64,000 nt of DNA from Nocardioides seonyuensis. Its GTDB lineage: Bacteria > Actinomycetota > Actinomycetes > Propionibacteriales > Nocardioidaceae. How positions within the stretch are numbered: position 1 is the stretch's first letter; each line of letters starts with the position of its first letter. A model generated the notes under the pieces. The model ran no database searches, was not told the DNA's origin, and worked only from the letters and a program-made list of their open reading frames with translations. The position numbers and the translations under genes were made by a program. Where the stretch lies: assembly GCF_004683965.1 (NCBI RefSeq), contig NZ_CP038436.1:3534001-3598000 (forward strand). Reading direction: 5' to 3'. This document shows positions 28,614 through 40,280 of the stretch, piece after piece.

Positions 28614-29807
28614 ATGGCGCGGATGAAGTTCGCCGTCCGCTCCCGTCCAGCCCCCGCCCTCCCGGGCGTGCAGGGGCCAGCCCGTGTCGACCGTCGTACG
28701 GCCGCGCTCCTCACCCGGGTGCGGTCAGGGGACGTCGCCGTCTGCGACCACGTCGACCTCGACCGCGCCACCGCACAGGCCCTCGTCGACGCAGGAGTCG
28801 TCGGAGTGGTCAACGCCGGGCCGCTGATCTCGGGTCGCTACCCCAACCTGGGCCCCCAGGTGCTCGTCGACGCCGGGGTGAGCGTGATCGACCAGGCGGG
28901 AGCGGAGCTGCTCGCGCGGCTCAAGGACGGCGCGCCCGTCCGGTTGGACGAGGGCGTGGTCTACTCCGGCGAGGACCAGATCGCCACCGGACGACACCTC
29001 GACGCGACGCTCGTCGGGACCGAGATGGCCAGCGCCCGCCGCGGCCTCGCCGCGCAGCTCGACAGCTTCACCCACAACAGCACCGAGTTCCTCCGCCGCG
29101 AGCAGGACCTGCTCCTCCACGGCCACGGGCTCCCGCAGACCAGCACCTCGATGGCCGGCCGGCCGGTCGTGGTCGTCGTACGCTCCCACGACTGGGAGGG
29201 CGAGCTGCGAGGCATCAAGCCGTTCATCCGCGAGCAGGACCCGGTCCTGGTCGGCGTCGACGGCGGTGCGGACGCCCTGGCGGCCGCCGGGCACCGGCCG
29301 GACGTGGTCGTCATCTCGGCGGGGGCGGAGCCGCCGTCCGCGCAGGTCCTGCGACGGGCGCGAGACGTGGTGGTCCTCGTCGAGCGCGGAGCGGGCCGCG
29401 CGGTCACCGAGCCGCTGGAGCGCATGAACCTGCGTCCCGCCCGCTTCGAGACCAGTGCCACCGGCGAGGACGCCGCACTCCTGATGGCGGCCGGCGCAGA
29501 GGCTCGCCTGATCGTCGGAGTCGGGATGCACGCGACGCTGGACGAGTTCCTCGACCGTGGCCGCAGCGGCCTGGCCAGCACGTTCCTCACCAGGCTCAAG
29601 GTCGGTCCGACGCTGGTCGATGCCGCGGCGATTCCCACGCTCTACGACGGAGCGGTGCGTCCGCGTCACCTGCTCGGTGTCACGCTGGCCGGGCTCCTGG
29701 CCCTGGCCGCCGCCGTCGGCATCACGCCCGTCGGCCAGGAGTGGGTCGCAGACCTCGAGCCCACCGTGTCCACCGCCGTCGAGAACCTCCGAGGACTTCT
29801 CCCGTGA
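28614..29807 (+). CDS. steA: Putative cytokinetic ring protein SteA
   Basis: A 397-aa protein matching the SteA family (corynebacterial cell-separation factor; the homologue in M. tuberculosis lies at the same place next to recN). It has a thiamine-pyrophosphokinase-like fold (VVVVVRSHDWEGELRGIKPF, DPVLVGVDGGADALAAAGH) and a single hydrophobic segment near the C-terminus (HLLGVTLAGLLALAAAVG), with a short tail beyond it. In Corynebacterium it works with SteB to promote septal peptidoglycan hydrolysis. ATG 28614 follows recN by 4 bases; the end overlaps steB by 4 bases. Confidence 0.85.
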   Translation: MARMKFAVRSRPAPALPGVQGPARVDRRTAALLTRVRSGDVAVCDHVDLDRATAQALVDAGVVGVVNAGPLISGRYPNLGPQVLVDAGVSVIDQAGAELLARLKDGAPVRLDEGVVYSGEDQIATGRHLDATLVGTEMASARRGLAAQLDSFTHNSTEFLRREQDLLLHGHGLPQTSTSMAGRPVVVVVRSHDWEGELRGIKPFIREQDPVLVGVDGGADALAAAGHRPDVVVISAGAEPPSAQVLRRARDVVVLVERGAGRAVTEPLERMNLRPARFETSATGEDAALLMAAGAEARLIVGVGMHATLDEFLDRGRSGLASTFLTRLKVGPTLVDAAAIPTLYDGAVRPRHLLGVTLAGLLALAAAVGITPVGQEWVADLEPTVSTAVENLRGLLP

Positions 29808-30688
29808 TCACCTTGCGCCACCACGTCATCACCGTCGTCTCCGTCTTCCTGGCCCTCGCGGTCGGAGTCGTCCTGGGCAGCGGCCCGCTCTCCGAGGTCG
29901 CGGACCGCACCGACCCCGCTGCGGCCCCGCTGGGAGACGACCCGGCGACGGGTGCGGGCTCGACCTTCCCCGACGGCTTCGTCGCGGCAGTGGCACCGAC
30001 CCTGGTCGCCGACCGGCTCAAGGGGCAGGAGGTCGCGGTGGTGACAGTGCCGGGGGCCGACGAGCAGGTGGTGACGGCCCTGGTGGAGCAGGTCTCCGCG
30101 GCCGGAGGAAGCGTCACCGCCCGCTACGCGTTGAGCGAGGCGATGCTCGATCCCAGCCAGAAGTCGCTCGTGGACACCTTGGGCAGCCAGCTGATGACAC
30201 AGCTGGGAGACTCCGTGTCCGCGGACGCCTCGACCTACGACCGCATGGGGCAGCTCCTCGGGCTCACCGTCGGCACCACTTCCGAGGACGCGGAGTCCAG
30301 CACGCGCAAGGCGCGCTCGGTCGCCGAGGCCGTCGCGGGCGCGGGGCTCATGGCTCCCGTCGCCGATGACCCTCAGCGGGCCCCCCTCGTCCTCTTCGTC
30401 CTCGGTGCCGACACCCGGGACGAGAGCGTGGACGCCATCCTCTCGGGACTTCTCGGAGGGCTCTCCCGCGGCGTCAAGGGCGTGGTCGCTGCCGGGTCCG
30501 CCGCTGACGGGGGAGAGGGCCAGCTGGGCCGCTTCCGGGCCGACCCCGCCGCGGCATCGGTGGCCACGGTCGACGGGACCGAGACGATGGCCGGAAAGAT
30601 CGCCACCGTCATGGCGCTCGCACGCTCGACGCAGACAGCAGGCGGGTCGTTCGGTGCGTCGGGTGCCGACGGGCCGGCCCCTCTCGGG

Positions 30689-30691
<3 letters not shown>
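29804..30691 (+). CDS. steB: SteB / MctB-like copper transporter family protein
   Basis: A 295-aa membrane-anchored protein: one N-terminal transmembrane segment (ITLRHHVITVVSVFLALAVGVVLGSG), then a large extracytoplasmic part with a short coiled coil and a periplasmic alpha/beta domain. The family is usually annotated as copper transporter MctB from mycobacteria; in Corynebacterium the orthologue is SteB, partner of SteA. Adjacent, overlapping steA favours the cell-separation role here. GTG start at 29804. The TAG stop forms part of a TAGGCT hexamer before pyrG. Confidence 0.8.
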
Positions 30692-32400
<1,709 letters not shown>

Positions 32401-32421
32401 CGACGGGCGGTCATCGCCAGG

Positions 32422-34863
32422 TCACAGCTTGCGGGCCGCGAGGATGCGGTCGAGCACGAAGCCGTTGGCCTTGAGCTGGTTGCGCGCGTAGGCACTGAGC
32501 GAAGCATCCTCCGACGCGGCCTCCGCGGCCGCGAGGAACTCCGCGTCCCCGGCTCCGAGGGGATACATCGCCCGGATGGTGAGGCCCTGGTTGAGCAGAC
32601 CGCCCTTGAGGGTGTGCAGCTCTTCGAGGTAGCGCAGGGTGAAGGGCTTGAGCAGCTCGGCCTGCCCGGGCCGCCAGAAGGTGGCGCCCAGCACGAGCGT
32701 CTCCCGGCTGGCGGGAACCGAGTAGTCCACGAAGAATGCCCTCCAGACCTCCTCCTTGGCCTCGACGTCCGGGCGCGCGGCCAGGACCGCGAGCCGGCGC
32801 ATGTGGGCGTCGGGATCCGGGTCGGACTCCAGCAGGCGGGTGACGGCAGCTTCGTCGTACTGTCCCAGCTCTGCGCGCCGGGCATGCATCCGCCAGGCCA
32901 GGTCGTTGTCGCTGGACCCGGCAACTGCCTCCTCGAGGACGGCCCAATGCTTCTCGCTCGACGCGGCACTGGCCAGCGCTCGCAGTGCCGGCTGGCGCTG
33001 GTCGGGCCTGTCGACCACCTCGAGGACAGCGTCGGCGAAGTCGCTGAGCAACCCGGGTGCCTCGCCGGCCGGCGCCCAGCGGTCGGCGACACCGATGGCC
33101 TGGGAGAGGAACGGCTCCACCAGGGCCGGGCTCGTCTCGGCAGCGATGGCTCGGGTCAGCGCGCCGGCGACCTCGCGCGGCGCCACCTCGCCGAGCAGGA
33201 GCAGCTGGCCGGCCGTCGCAGCGACGAGCGCACGGTCGAGCGGGTCGGTGAAGTCGGCGATGTGCACGAGCATCAGACGCCGGGACGACTCGTCGGGGCG
33301 GACTGCGGCGAACGTGAGGTCGCCCGCGTTCACCAGGACCAGGTCTCCCTCGGGTGCAGCCACCGGGGTGCGTGCGCCTGACACCTCCACGTGCTGGCGA
33401 CCGGTCTCGGTGAGCTGTCCCTCTGCGACGGTGTAGCCCGCCAGCGCGAGGCGGTGCGGACGGGGCTCCTGGCCCGGGGGCGCGTCTGCGACCAGGTCGG
33501 TCCCTTCCAGGGCAAGCACGTCAGGCCCGGCCTGGTCCAGCCACGCGGTGGTCCACGCGGACAGGTCGCGTCCGGAGGAGCGCTCGTAGCACTCCATCAG
33601 GTCAGCCAGGCGGGTGTTGGAGTAGGCGTAGCGGGAGAAGTAGTCGCGCAGGCCCTCGACGAAGGCGTCCTCCCCGATGTAGGCCACCAGCTGGTGGAGG
33701 ACGCTCTGCCCCTTGACGTAGGTGATCGCGTCGAAGTTGGCCATCGCGCCGCTGACGTCAGCCACCTCGCTGCGGATGGGATGGCGCGCCGGGCTCATGT
33801 CCATCTCGTAGGCCGTGCGCTTCATGGCTGCGAGGAACTCCGCCCACTGGTCGGAGAACTCCGTGGCCCGAGCCAGTCCCCAGTTGGCCGCCCAGGAGGC
33901 GAACGCCTCGTTGAGCCACAGGTCGTCCCACCAGGTCATCGTGACCAGGTCGCCGAACCACATGTGGGCCATCTCGTGGAGCACGAACTCTGCGCGCGTC
34001 GACCGCTGCGCGTGCGTCGGGGGAGTGCGGAACAGCTGGCCGTCGCCGTAGGTGACGCACCCCCAGTTCTCCATCGCCCCGCCCAGGTTCGGCACGAACA
34101 CCTGGTCGTAGCGCTCCTGCGGGAAGGGCACACCGAACCGCTCGCCGAAGAAGGCGAGGCCCTGTCGGGTCAGGGTGACGAGCTCGTCGAGGTCACGCTC
34201 GAGGTGGGGCACCAACGACTGCCGGCAGTAGAAGCCGAGGTCGTGGCCGTCGTGCTGGACACGCACCTCGTGGAAGGGGCCTGCATTGACCACCACGACG
34301 TACGTCGACAGGGGCGGCGTCGGCGGGTAGGTCCAGACCCGGGACTCGCCGCTCGGCTCGACCGACTCGGGAGCACTGTTGGAGGTGACGAGCCACGACT
34401 CGGGGGCCGTGACGGTGAAGGCGTGCGGCGCCTTGAGGTCGGGTTGGTCGAAGCAGGCCCACAGCCGGCGTGCCTCGTCGGGCTCCAGGCTCGTCCAGAC
34501 GTAGACGAGCTTGTCCGTGGGATCGACGGTGCGCAGGATGCCCTCACCCGAGGCGGTGTTGGTCGTGCTGGCCTCCACCACCAGGACGTTCTCGGCGGCC
34601 AGGTCGGTCACGAGGATGCGTCCGTCGGCGATGGAGCCGGCGTCCAGCTCGGTGCCGTTGAGGGTCGCCCGCTCCACGTCGGCGACACAGTCGACGAAGG
34701 TGGCCGCGCCCGGCTCCCGGCAGGTGAAGGAGATGGTGCTGACCGAGGAGAACCGCGAGCCCTCGAGGAGCCCGGTGAGGTCGACCGCGATGTCGTACCG
34801 CTGGACCGAGACCAGTGAGGACCTCTGGGCGGCTTCTTCCCGAGTCAGGCTGCGCAACGTCAT
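32422..34863 (-). CDS. pepN: Aminopeptidase N (M1 family zinc metallopeptidase)
   Basis: An 813-aa cytosolic aminopeptidase. The exopeptidase motif GGAMENWGCVTYGD and the zinc site HEMAHMWFGDLVTMTWWDDLWLNEAFASW are intact, followed by the usual Tyr region (AITYVKGQSVLHQL) and a long helical ERAP1-like C-terminal domain (about residues 480-813). Length is typical of actinobacterial PepN. It is transcribed against the flanking genes and divergent from the NUDIX gene with only 44 bases between start codons. Confidence 0.95.
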   Translation of the reverse strand: MTLRSLTREEAAQRSSLVSVQRYDIAVDLTGLLEGSRFSSVSTISFTCREPGAATFVDCVADVERATLNGTELDAGSIADGRILVTDLAAENVLVVEASTTNTASGEGILRTVDPTDKLVYVWTSLEPDEARRLWACFDQPDLKAPHAFTVTAPESWLVTSNSAPESVEPSGESRVWTYPPTPPLSTYVVVVNAGPFHEVRVQHDGHDLGFYCRQSLVPHLERDLDELVTLTRQGLAFFGERFGVPFPQERYDQVFVPNLGGAMENWGCVTYGDGQLFRTPPTHAQRSTRAEFVLHEMAHMWFGDLVTMTWWDDLWLNEAFASWAANWGLARATEFSDQWAEFLAAMKRTAYEMDMSPARHPIRSEVADVSGAMANFDAITYVKGQSVLHQLVAYIGEDAFVEGLRDYFSRYAYSNTRLADLMECYERSSGRDLSAWTTAWLDQAGPDVLALEGTDLVADAPPGQEPRPHRLALAGYTVAEGQLTETGRQHVEVSGARTPVAAPEGDLVLVNAGDLTFAAVRPDESSRRLMLVHIADFTDPLDRALVAATAGQLLLLGEVAPREVAGALTRAIAAETSPALVEPFLSQAIGVADRWAPAGEAPGLLSDFADAVLEVVDRPDQRQPALRALASAASSEKHWAVLEEAVAGSSDNDLAWRMHARRAELGQYDEAAVTRLLESDPDPDAHMRRLAVLAARPDVEAKEEVWRAFFVDYSVPASRETLVLGATFWRPGQAELLKPFTLRYLEELHTLKGGLLNQGLTIRAMYPLGAGDAEFLAAAEAASEDASLSAYARNQLKANGFVLDRILAARKL

Positions 34864-34894
34864 GGGGCGACGTTACTCATCGCGTCGGGCCGAC

Positions 34895-34907
34895 TAACGT
34901 CGAGGTC
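34895..34907 (+). promoter_or_regulatory. Leaderless-type promoter of the NUDIX gene
   Basis: TAACGT (34895-34900) lies 7 bases before ATG 34908, inside the 44-base divergent space with pepN. No Shine-Dalgarno is present. Confidence 0.45.
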
Positions 34908-35531
34908 ATGGCAGACGCACCCCTCGCCGACCGGCCGGCCTCGTGGCCCGTCTCGTCGAGTCGCGACATCCACCGTGACGACTGGGTCGTCGCACTGCGC
35001 GAGGACTGGGTCAGCAGACCGGGACACCCGGAGGAGTCCTTCCCCCGGCTGGTCGTAGAGCACCCTGGGGCAGTCGTGGTGCTGGCCGTCGACGACCGTG
35101 AGCGCGTGCTGTGCCTGCGGCAGTACCGCCACACGTGCGGCCAGGAGTTCGTGGAGCTCCCGGCAGGACTGCGCGACGCCGATGACGAGCCGGCCGTAGA
35201 GACGGCGAAGCGCGAGCTCTGCGAGGAGGCAGAGCTCGCAGCGCGCCACTGGCAACGACTCCTGAGCACGTTCGCCAGCGCCGGCATCACCGACGAGGTG
35301 CACGAGATCTATCTGGCGCGCGGGTTGACGCACGCCTCGCGTGGCGACTTCGCCCTCGACCACGAGGAGGCCGAGATGGAGACGTTCTGGGTTCCGATGG
35401 CCGAGCTCGTCGAGGCGGTGCTCGAGGGGCGGGTCAGGGAGGGGCCTCTCGCCCAGGCCGTCCTCGCCTACGACGCCCTCGAGCGCCGGGGACTCCTGGA
35501 GCCCGTCCCACTCGATACCGTTCCGGGGTGA
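34908..35531 (+). CDS. NUDIX hydrolase, ADP-ribose pyrophosphatase type
   Basis: A 207-aa protein whose Nudix box (GLRDADDEP and RELCEEAEL, about residues 88-110) has six rather than five residues between Gly and Glu, like the orthologue in M. tuberculosis. The last Gly of the box is replaced by Glu. The segment EFVELPAG precedes it, as in ADP-ribose pyrophosphatases. The same gene lies between pyrG and xerD in mycobacteria. It overlaps xerD by 4 bases (GTGA). Exact substrate unproven. Confidence 0.85.
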   Translation: MADAPLADRPASWPVSSSRDIHRDDWVVALREDWVSRPGHPEESFPRLVVEHPGAVVVLAVDDRERVLCLRQYRHTCGQEFVELPAGLRDADDEPAVETAKRELCEEAELAARHWQRLLSTFASAGITDEVHEIYLARGLTHASRGDFALDHEEAEMETFWVPMAELVEAVLEGRVREGPLAQAVLAYDALERRGLLEPVPLDTVPG

Positions 35532-36448
35532 GCCTCACCCGCGCCGTCCGCACCTACCTCGACCACCTCTCGGTCGAGCGCGGCCTCGCTGCGAACACGA
35601 TGACGTCATACCGTCGTGACCTCCGCCGCTACGCGCAGTACCTCAACACGCTCGGGATCGAGGAGATCGACGACATCAGCGAGGCGACTGTCGGGTCCTT
35701 CCTGGCCAACCTCCGGGAGGGCGACGCCGACCACGTGCCCCTCAGCGCCAGCTCGGCCGCGCGCACGGTGGTGGCAGTGCGCGGGTTCCACAAGTTCGCC
35801 GTCCAGGACGGACTGGCCAGGCACGACCCGGCGACGGCGATCAAGCCGCCGACGCCGGCCAAGCGGCTCCCCAAGGCGCTGCCGCTCGCCGACGTCGAGG
35901 CGATCCTCGAGGCGGCGGGCGCACCCGACACGACCCTCGCCCTCCGTGACCGTGCTCTCCTGGAGGTCCTGTACGGCACCGGAGCACGCATATCGGAGGC
36001 CGTGGGTCTCGACGTCGACGACGTCGACACCGTCGACGCCACCGTCCTCCTGCGTGGCAAGGGGGCCAAGGAGCGACTGGTGCCCATCGGTGCCTATGCC
36101 CTCGTCGCCGTGGACGCCTACCTGCGTCGGGCCCGGCCCGACCTGGTGGGGGCCAGGACGCCCAGCGGGGCGCTGTTCCTGAACTCCAGAGGAGGCCGGC
36201 TCTCACGGCAGAGCGCATGGGCTGTCCTCGCCAGGGCCGCCGAACGGGCCGGGGTGAACAAGGACGTCTCGCCCCACACCCTGCGTCACTCCTTCGCCAC
36301 CCACCTGATCGACGGCGGGGCCGACGTGCGAGTGGTCCAAGAGCTGCTCGGCCACGCCTCCGTGACGACGACCCAGGTCTACACGCTCGTCACGGTGGAC
36401 AACCTGCGCGAGGTGTTCGCCACCGCGCACCCCAGGGCGCGAGACTGA
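35528..36448 (+). CDS. xerD: Site-specific tyrosine recombinase XerD
   Basis: Resolves chromosome dimers at dif with XerC. The 306-aa protein has the SAM-like N-terminal DNA-binding domain ([21 protein letters not shown]) and the catalytic domain with [13 protein letters not shown] (first Arg), [21 protein letters not shown] (His-Arg) and the nucleophile Tyr in TQVYTLV. GTG start. It overlaps the helicase ATG by one base. Gene order with scpAB nearby fits a chromosome-segregation cluster. Confidence 0.95.
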   Translation: MSLTRAVRTYLDHLSVERGLAANTMTSYRRDLRRYAQYLNTLGIEEIDDISEATVGSFLANLREGDADHVPLSASSAARTVVAVRGFHKFAVQDGLARHDPATAIKPPTPAKRLPKALPLADVEAILEAAGAPDTTLALRDRALLEVLYGTGARISEAVGLDVDDVDTVDATVLLRGKGAKERLVPIGAYALVAVDAYLRRARPDLVGARTPSGALFLNSRGGRLSRQSAWAVLARAAERAGVNKDVSPHTLRHSFATHLIDGGADVRVVQELLGHASVTTTQVYTLVTVDNLREVFATAHPRARD

Positions 36449-39042
36449 TGGGCATCCACCTCAGCAGCGTCAGGGGAGACGCTGACACCGTCTACGAGAG
36501 CTTCACGACGTGGGTCGGCGAGCAAGGGCTCACGCTGTATCCGCACCAGGACGAGGCAGTCCTGGAGGTCGTGAGCGGCAACCACGTCGTCCTGGCCACG
36601 CCCACAGGCTCGGGCAAGTCCCTCGTGGCGGTCGGAGCCCACCTTGCGGCACTGGCTCGGGACGAGGTCAGCTTCTACACAGCGCCCATCAAGGCGCTCG
36701 TGTCGGAGAAGTTCTTCTCGCTGTGCGAGGTGTTCGGGGCCGACAACGTGGGCATGCTGACCGGTGACGCCGCCGTCAACCCGGACGCGCCCATCATCTG
36801 CTGCACCGCGGAGATCCTCGCCAACCTGGCCCTGCGCGAAGGCCGGGGTGCCGACGTCGGGCTCGTCGTGATGGACGAGTTCCACTTCTACGCCGAACCG
36901 GACCGCGGCTGGGCCTGGCAGGTGCCGCTCCTGGAGCTGGTGGACGCACAGTTCCTGCTCATGTCGGCGACTCTGGGCGACATGTCTTCCCTCGCCGCGG
37001 ACCTCACGGCGCGCACGGGTCGCGAGGTGGCCGTGGTCGACGACGCCGAGCGTCCGGTGCCGCTCACCTTCGCCTGGTCCCTCGACCACCTCGACGAGAC
37101 ACTCGAGGAGCTCGTCACCACCGGTCAGGCACCTGTCTACGTCGTGCACTTCACGCAGGCCGCGGCGGTCGAGCACGCGACCAACCTGCTGCGGCGCCCG
37201 CCGAGGAAGGTCGACAAGGAGGCCATCGCCGAGCGGATCGGGGCCTTCCGGTTCGGGGCGGGCTTCGGCAAGACGCTCTCGAGGCTCGTGCGCAACGGCA
37301 TCGGGGTCCACCACGCCGGGATGCTGCCGAAGTACCGCCGGCTGGTGGAGCAGCTCGCCCAGGACGGGCTGCTCACGGTCATCTGCGGCACCGACACGCT
37401 CGGCGTGGGGATCAACGTGCCGATCCGCACCGTCCTGTTCAGCGGCCTGGCCAAGTACGACGGCACCAAGCAGCGGGTGCTCCGGACCCGGGAGTTCCTC
37501 CAGATCGCCGGTCGAGCCGGCCGCGCGGGGTTCGACACGGCCGGCCACGTCGTCGTACAGGCGCCCGAGCACGTCATCGACAACGAGCGGGCCAAGGCCA
37601 AGGCGGAGGCCAAGAACAGCGCCCCCGGCGCCAACGCGAAGCGCAAGTCGAAGGCACAGCTCAAGAAGCCGCCAGAGGGCACGGTCGTGTGGACCGAGCA
37701 GACCTTCGAGAAGCTCGTCGCAGGGGTGCCCGAGAAGCTCACGTCACGCATGAGGGTCGACAACGCCATGCTGATCAACGTCCTCACGCGACAGGAGGAC
37801 GCCTTCCCCGTCATGCGACGTCTGCTCACCGACAACCACGAGGACCGGCGCCAACAGCTGCGCCTGGCCCGCCGCGCGCTACGGCTGGCACGGTCGCTGG
37901 TGCGCACCGGTGTCATGACCCGTCTCGACGAGGTCGACGAGCACGGCCGCCGGTACGTCCTGACGGTCGATCTCCCACCCGACTTCGCGCTCAACCAGCC
38001 GCTCGCGCACTTCGCGCTCGCCGCGTTCGACGTCCTCGACCCCGAGGCGGAGAGCTACACGCTCGACACGATCTCGGTCGTGGAGTCGGTGCTGGAGGCG
38101 CCGCGTCAGATCCTCATGGCGCAGCGCTTCGCGGCACGGGGGCAGGCGGTGCAGGAGATGAAGGCGGACGGCATCGAGTACGACGAGCGCATGGCACTGC
38201 TGGAGGAGATCACCTGGCCCCAACCGCTGGCGGAGCTGCTGGAGGCCCTCTACGAGATCTACCGGCAGACCCACCCCTGGCTCCCCGAGGACGCGCTGGG
38301 TCCCAAGTCGATCGTGCGGGAGATGTGGGAGCAGGCCATGGGCTTCACCGACTTCGTCGGCCGCTACCAGCTGGCGAGGTCCGAGGGGCTGGTCCTGCGC
38401 TACCTCACGGACGCCTACCGCACGCTCAGGCAGACCGTGCCCGACACGCACCGCACGCCTGAGCTGGACGACGTCATCGACTGGCTGGGAGAGACCATCC
38501 GGCAGACCGACTCGTCCCTGCTCGACGAGTGGGAGTCACTGGCCGACCCCGCGCACGTCCCCGGCCGCGTCGCCCACCACGAACCACCCCCTCCGCCTCG
38601 CCCGCTGTCGCGCCAGCCCCGGGCATTCGCGGTGATGATCCGCAACGCGATGTGGGCCAGGGTCGCGCTGGTGGCGCGCGACGACCTCGACGGGCTGGTG
38701 CGGCTGGAGCGTGCCGCGGCGGACCTGGTCGACCCACCACGGAGCGTGGTCATGGGCCGGTCGGCGTGGGACTCCGCGCTCGAGGACTACTACACCGAGC
38801 ACGACCGTCTCGTCGTCGACGCCGACGCGCACGGACCCGACCTGCTGGTGGTGGGGGAGGAGCGGATCGACTCTCCGGCCGGTGCCGACGAGGACGTCAC
38901 GTCTCGGGTCCGTGAGGTCCGCCAGACCCTCCACGACCCCGAAGGGCACCACGACTGGGTGATCGACGCAGTCGTGGACTGTGACGCAAGCGACGAGGCA
39001 GGCGCGCTGGTCCTGGCCTCGGTGGCCATGCGTCGTCTGTGA
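36448..39042 (+). CDS. DEAD/DEAH-box helicase with DUF3516 domain
   Basis: An 864-aa Ski2-like superfamily 2 helicase. Motif I is ATPTGSGKSLVA (about residues 50-62), motif II VVMDEFHFYAEPDRGW, motif III LMSATLGDMSS, motif V region CGTDTLGVGINVPIRTVLFSG and motif VI QIAGRAGRAGFDT. A lysine-rich insert (about 385-410) separates the core from the C-terminal DUF3516 region. Likely RNA or DNA unwinding; the substrate is unknown. It starts in the xerD stop (TGATG). The frame is open upstream to 36217, but that part is the shadow of xerD. Confidence 0.87.
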   Translation: MGIHLSSVRGDADTVYESFTTWVGEQGLTLYPHQDEAVLEVVSGNHVVLATPTGSGKSLVAVGAHLAALARDEVSFYTAPIKALVSEKFFSLCEVFGADNVGMLTGDAAVNPDAPIICCTAEILANLALREGRGADVGLVVMDEFHFYAEPDRGWAWQVPLLELVDAQFLLMSATLGDMSSLAADLTARTGREVAVVDDAERPVPLTFAWSLDHLDETLEELVTTGQAPVYVVHFTQAAAVEHATNLLRRPPRKVDKEAIAERIGAFRFGAGFGKTLSRLVRNGIGVHHAGMLPKYRRLVEQLAQDGLLTVICGTDTLGVGINVPIRTVLFSGLAKYDGTKQRVLRTREFLQIAGRAGRAGFDTAGHVVVQAPEHVIDNERAKAKAEAKNSAPGANAKRKSKAQLKKPPEGTVVWTEQTFEKLVAGVPEKLTSRMRVDNAMLINVLTRQEDAFPVMRRLLTDNHEDRRQQLRLARRALRLARSLVRTGVMTRLDEVDEHGRRYVLTVDLPPDFALNQPLAHFALAAFDVLDPEAESYTLDTISVVESVLEAPRQILMAQRFAARGQAVQEMKADGIEYDERMALLEEITWPQPLAELLEALYEIYRQTHPWLPEDALGPKSIVREMWEQAMGFTDFVGRYQLARSEGLVLRYLTDAYRTLRQTVPDTHRTPELDDVIDWLGETIRQTDSSLLDEWESLADPAHVPGRVAHHEPPPPPRPLSRQPRAFAVMIRNAMWARVALVARDDLDGLVRLERAAADLVDPPRSVVMGRSAWDSALEDYYTEHDRLVVDADAHGPDLLVVGEERIDSPAGADEDVTSRVREVRQTLHDPEGHHDWVIDAVVDCDASDEAGALVLASVAMRRL

Positions 39043-39061
39043 CCTGGGGACCGGTCCAGAA

Positions 39062-39122
39062 CTGCACAGGTTTGTGCACAGGGTGGGCCTCTCCTGTGCA
39101 ACCAACCGGGACCTTGTGCACA
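39062..39122 (+). promoter_or_regulatory. Cluster of TGTGCA / TTGTGCACA motifs upstream of parA
   Basis: In the 233-base space before parA, TTGTGCACA occurs twice in the same orientation (39072-39080 and 39114-39122), with CTGCACAG at 39062 and CCTGTGCA at 39093 as partly inverted copies. The 9-mer differs by one base from the actinobacterial DnaA-box form TTGTCCACA, and is also palindromic around TGTGCACA, as for a dimeric regulator. A hexamer TAGAGT (39182-39187) further down may be the parA -10 element. Confidence 0.4.
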
Positions 39123-39275
39123 GATTCTCCAGCAGCCCGACGGGTTTGGCCCCCCGTGTTGTGGCGGATGCGTCACGGTCCTAGAGTCGCCGGAACCTGA
39201 CGATCTGTCGCCGTGTCGACAAAGCTTGCCGGGCCGGGCGTGGTGCAATCGAGTCAATCGAGCGAGGAGTAGTTC

Positions 39276-40280
39276 ATGAGCGGTGCAGGATCCTCGGGCA
39301 CGCCGGGTCAGTCGGGCTCCACCGCGCCGACGATGCCGCCTCTCACGAGTCGTCCTGCTGTCGCACCAGCCGCCACCGAACCAGACCCGGGAGCAGAACA
39401 GTCCGTGAGTGAGCCCTTGGCGTTCCAGCGCCCCGACGTCCCGCTGGGACCGACCGGCCGACCCGTGCCGGACTTCCCCGAGCCCCTGCCGGTCAAGGAG
39501 CACGGCGGCGCTCGCATCATCGCCATGTGCAACCAGAAGGGTGGGGTCGGCAAGACCACCACCACGATCAACCTCGGCGCCTCGCTCGCCGAGCTCGGCC
39601 GCAAGGTGCTGCTCGTCGACTTCGACCCGCAGGGCTCGCTCTCGGTCGGGCTGGGACTCAATCCCCACGAGATCGACCTGACGATCTACAACCTCCTCAT
39701 GGAGCGCGACGTCACCCTGCACGACGTCGTCGTGCCCTCGGGTGTTCCGGGCATGGACCTGCTGCCGTCCAACATCGACCTCTCCGCCGCTGAGGTGCAG
39801 CTGGTCCACGAAGTGGCACGCGAGCAGACGCTCCAGCGCGTGCTTGCACCGGCCGTGGAGCATTACGACGTCATCCTCATCGACTGCCAGCCCTCGCTCG
39901 GGCTGCTCACGGTCAACGCCCTGACGGCCGCCGATGGAGTGATCGTGCCTCTCGAGTGCGAGTACTTCGCCCTGCGCGGGGTCGCGCTGCTCAAGCAGAC
40001 CATCGACAAGGTGCGCGAGCGGCTCAATCCCAGGCTCGAGATAGACGGGGTGCTCGGGACGATGTTCGACGGACGCACCTTGCACGGGCGCGAGGTGATG
40101 GAGCGCCTGGTGCAGGCCTGGGGCGACACCGTCTTCCACACGGTCATCCGGCGGACGGTCAAGTTCTCCGATGCGACGGTCGCCGGCGAGCCCATCACGG
40201 CATACGCCTCGACCTCGACCGGTGCCGACGCCTACCGCCAGCTTGCGAAGGAGGTGTTGACCAGGTGGCCCGCCGAGTGA
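39276..40280 (+). CDS. parA: ParA/Soj-family ATPase
   Basis: A 334-aa deviant Walker-type ATPase. Residues 1-75 are a Pro/Ser/Thr-rich disordered tail, then IIAMCNQKGGVGKTTTTINL with the deviant P-loop at 88-95, LLVDFDPQGSLSVGLG, and DVILIDCQPSLGLLTVNAL as Walker B. It is not beside parB or rnpA, so it is not the oriC-type ParA but the orphan ParA found upstream of scpAB in actinobacteria. ATG with AGGAG upstream. The following small gene overlaps its 3' end by 16 bases. Confidence 0.88.
   Translation: MSGAGSSGTPGQSGSTAPTMPPLTSRPAVAPAATEPDPGAEQSVSEPLAFQRPDVPLGPTGRPVPDFPEPLPVKEHGGARIIAMCNQKGGVGKTTTTINLGASLAELGRKVLLVDFDPQGSLSVGLGLNPHEIDLTIYNLLMERDVTLHDVVVPSGVPGMDLLPSNIDLSAAEVQLVHEVAREQTLQRVLAPAVEHYDVILIDCQPSLGLLTVNALTAADGVIVPLECEYFALRGVALLKQTIDKVRERLNPRLEIDGVLGTMFDGRTLHGREVMERLVQAWGDTVFHTVIRRTVKFSDATVAGEPITAYASTSTGADAYRQLAKEVLTRWPAE

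Noticed and set aside
34908..35531. Extra residue in the Nudix box as a novel feature
   Set aside because: The mycobacterial orthologue at the same locus has the same spacing, so it is a family trait.
39062..39122. A chromosomal origin of replication, because of the DnaA-box-like motifs
   Set aside because: Only two near-matches, no dnaA, dnaN or AT-rich unwinding region nearby.
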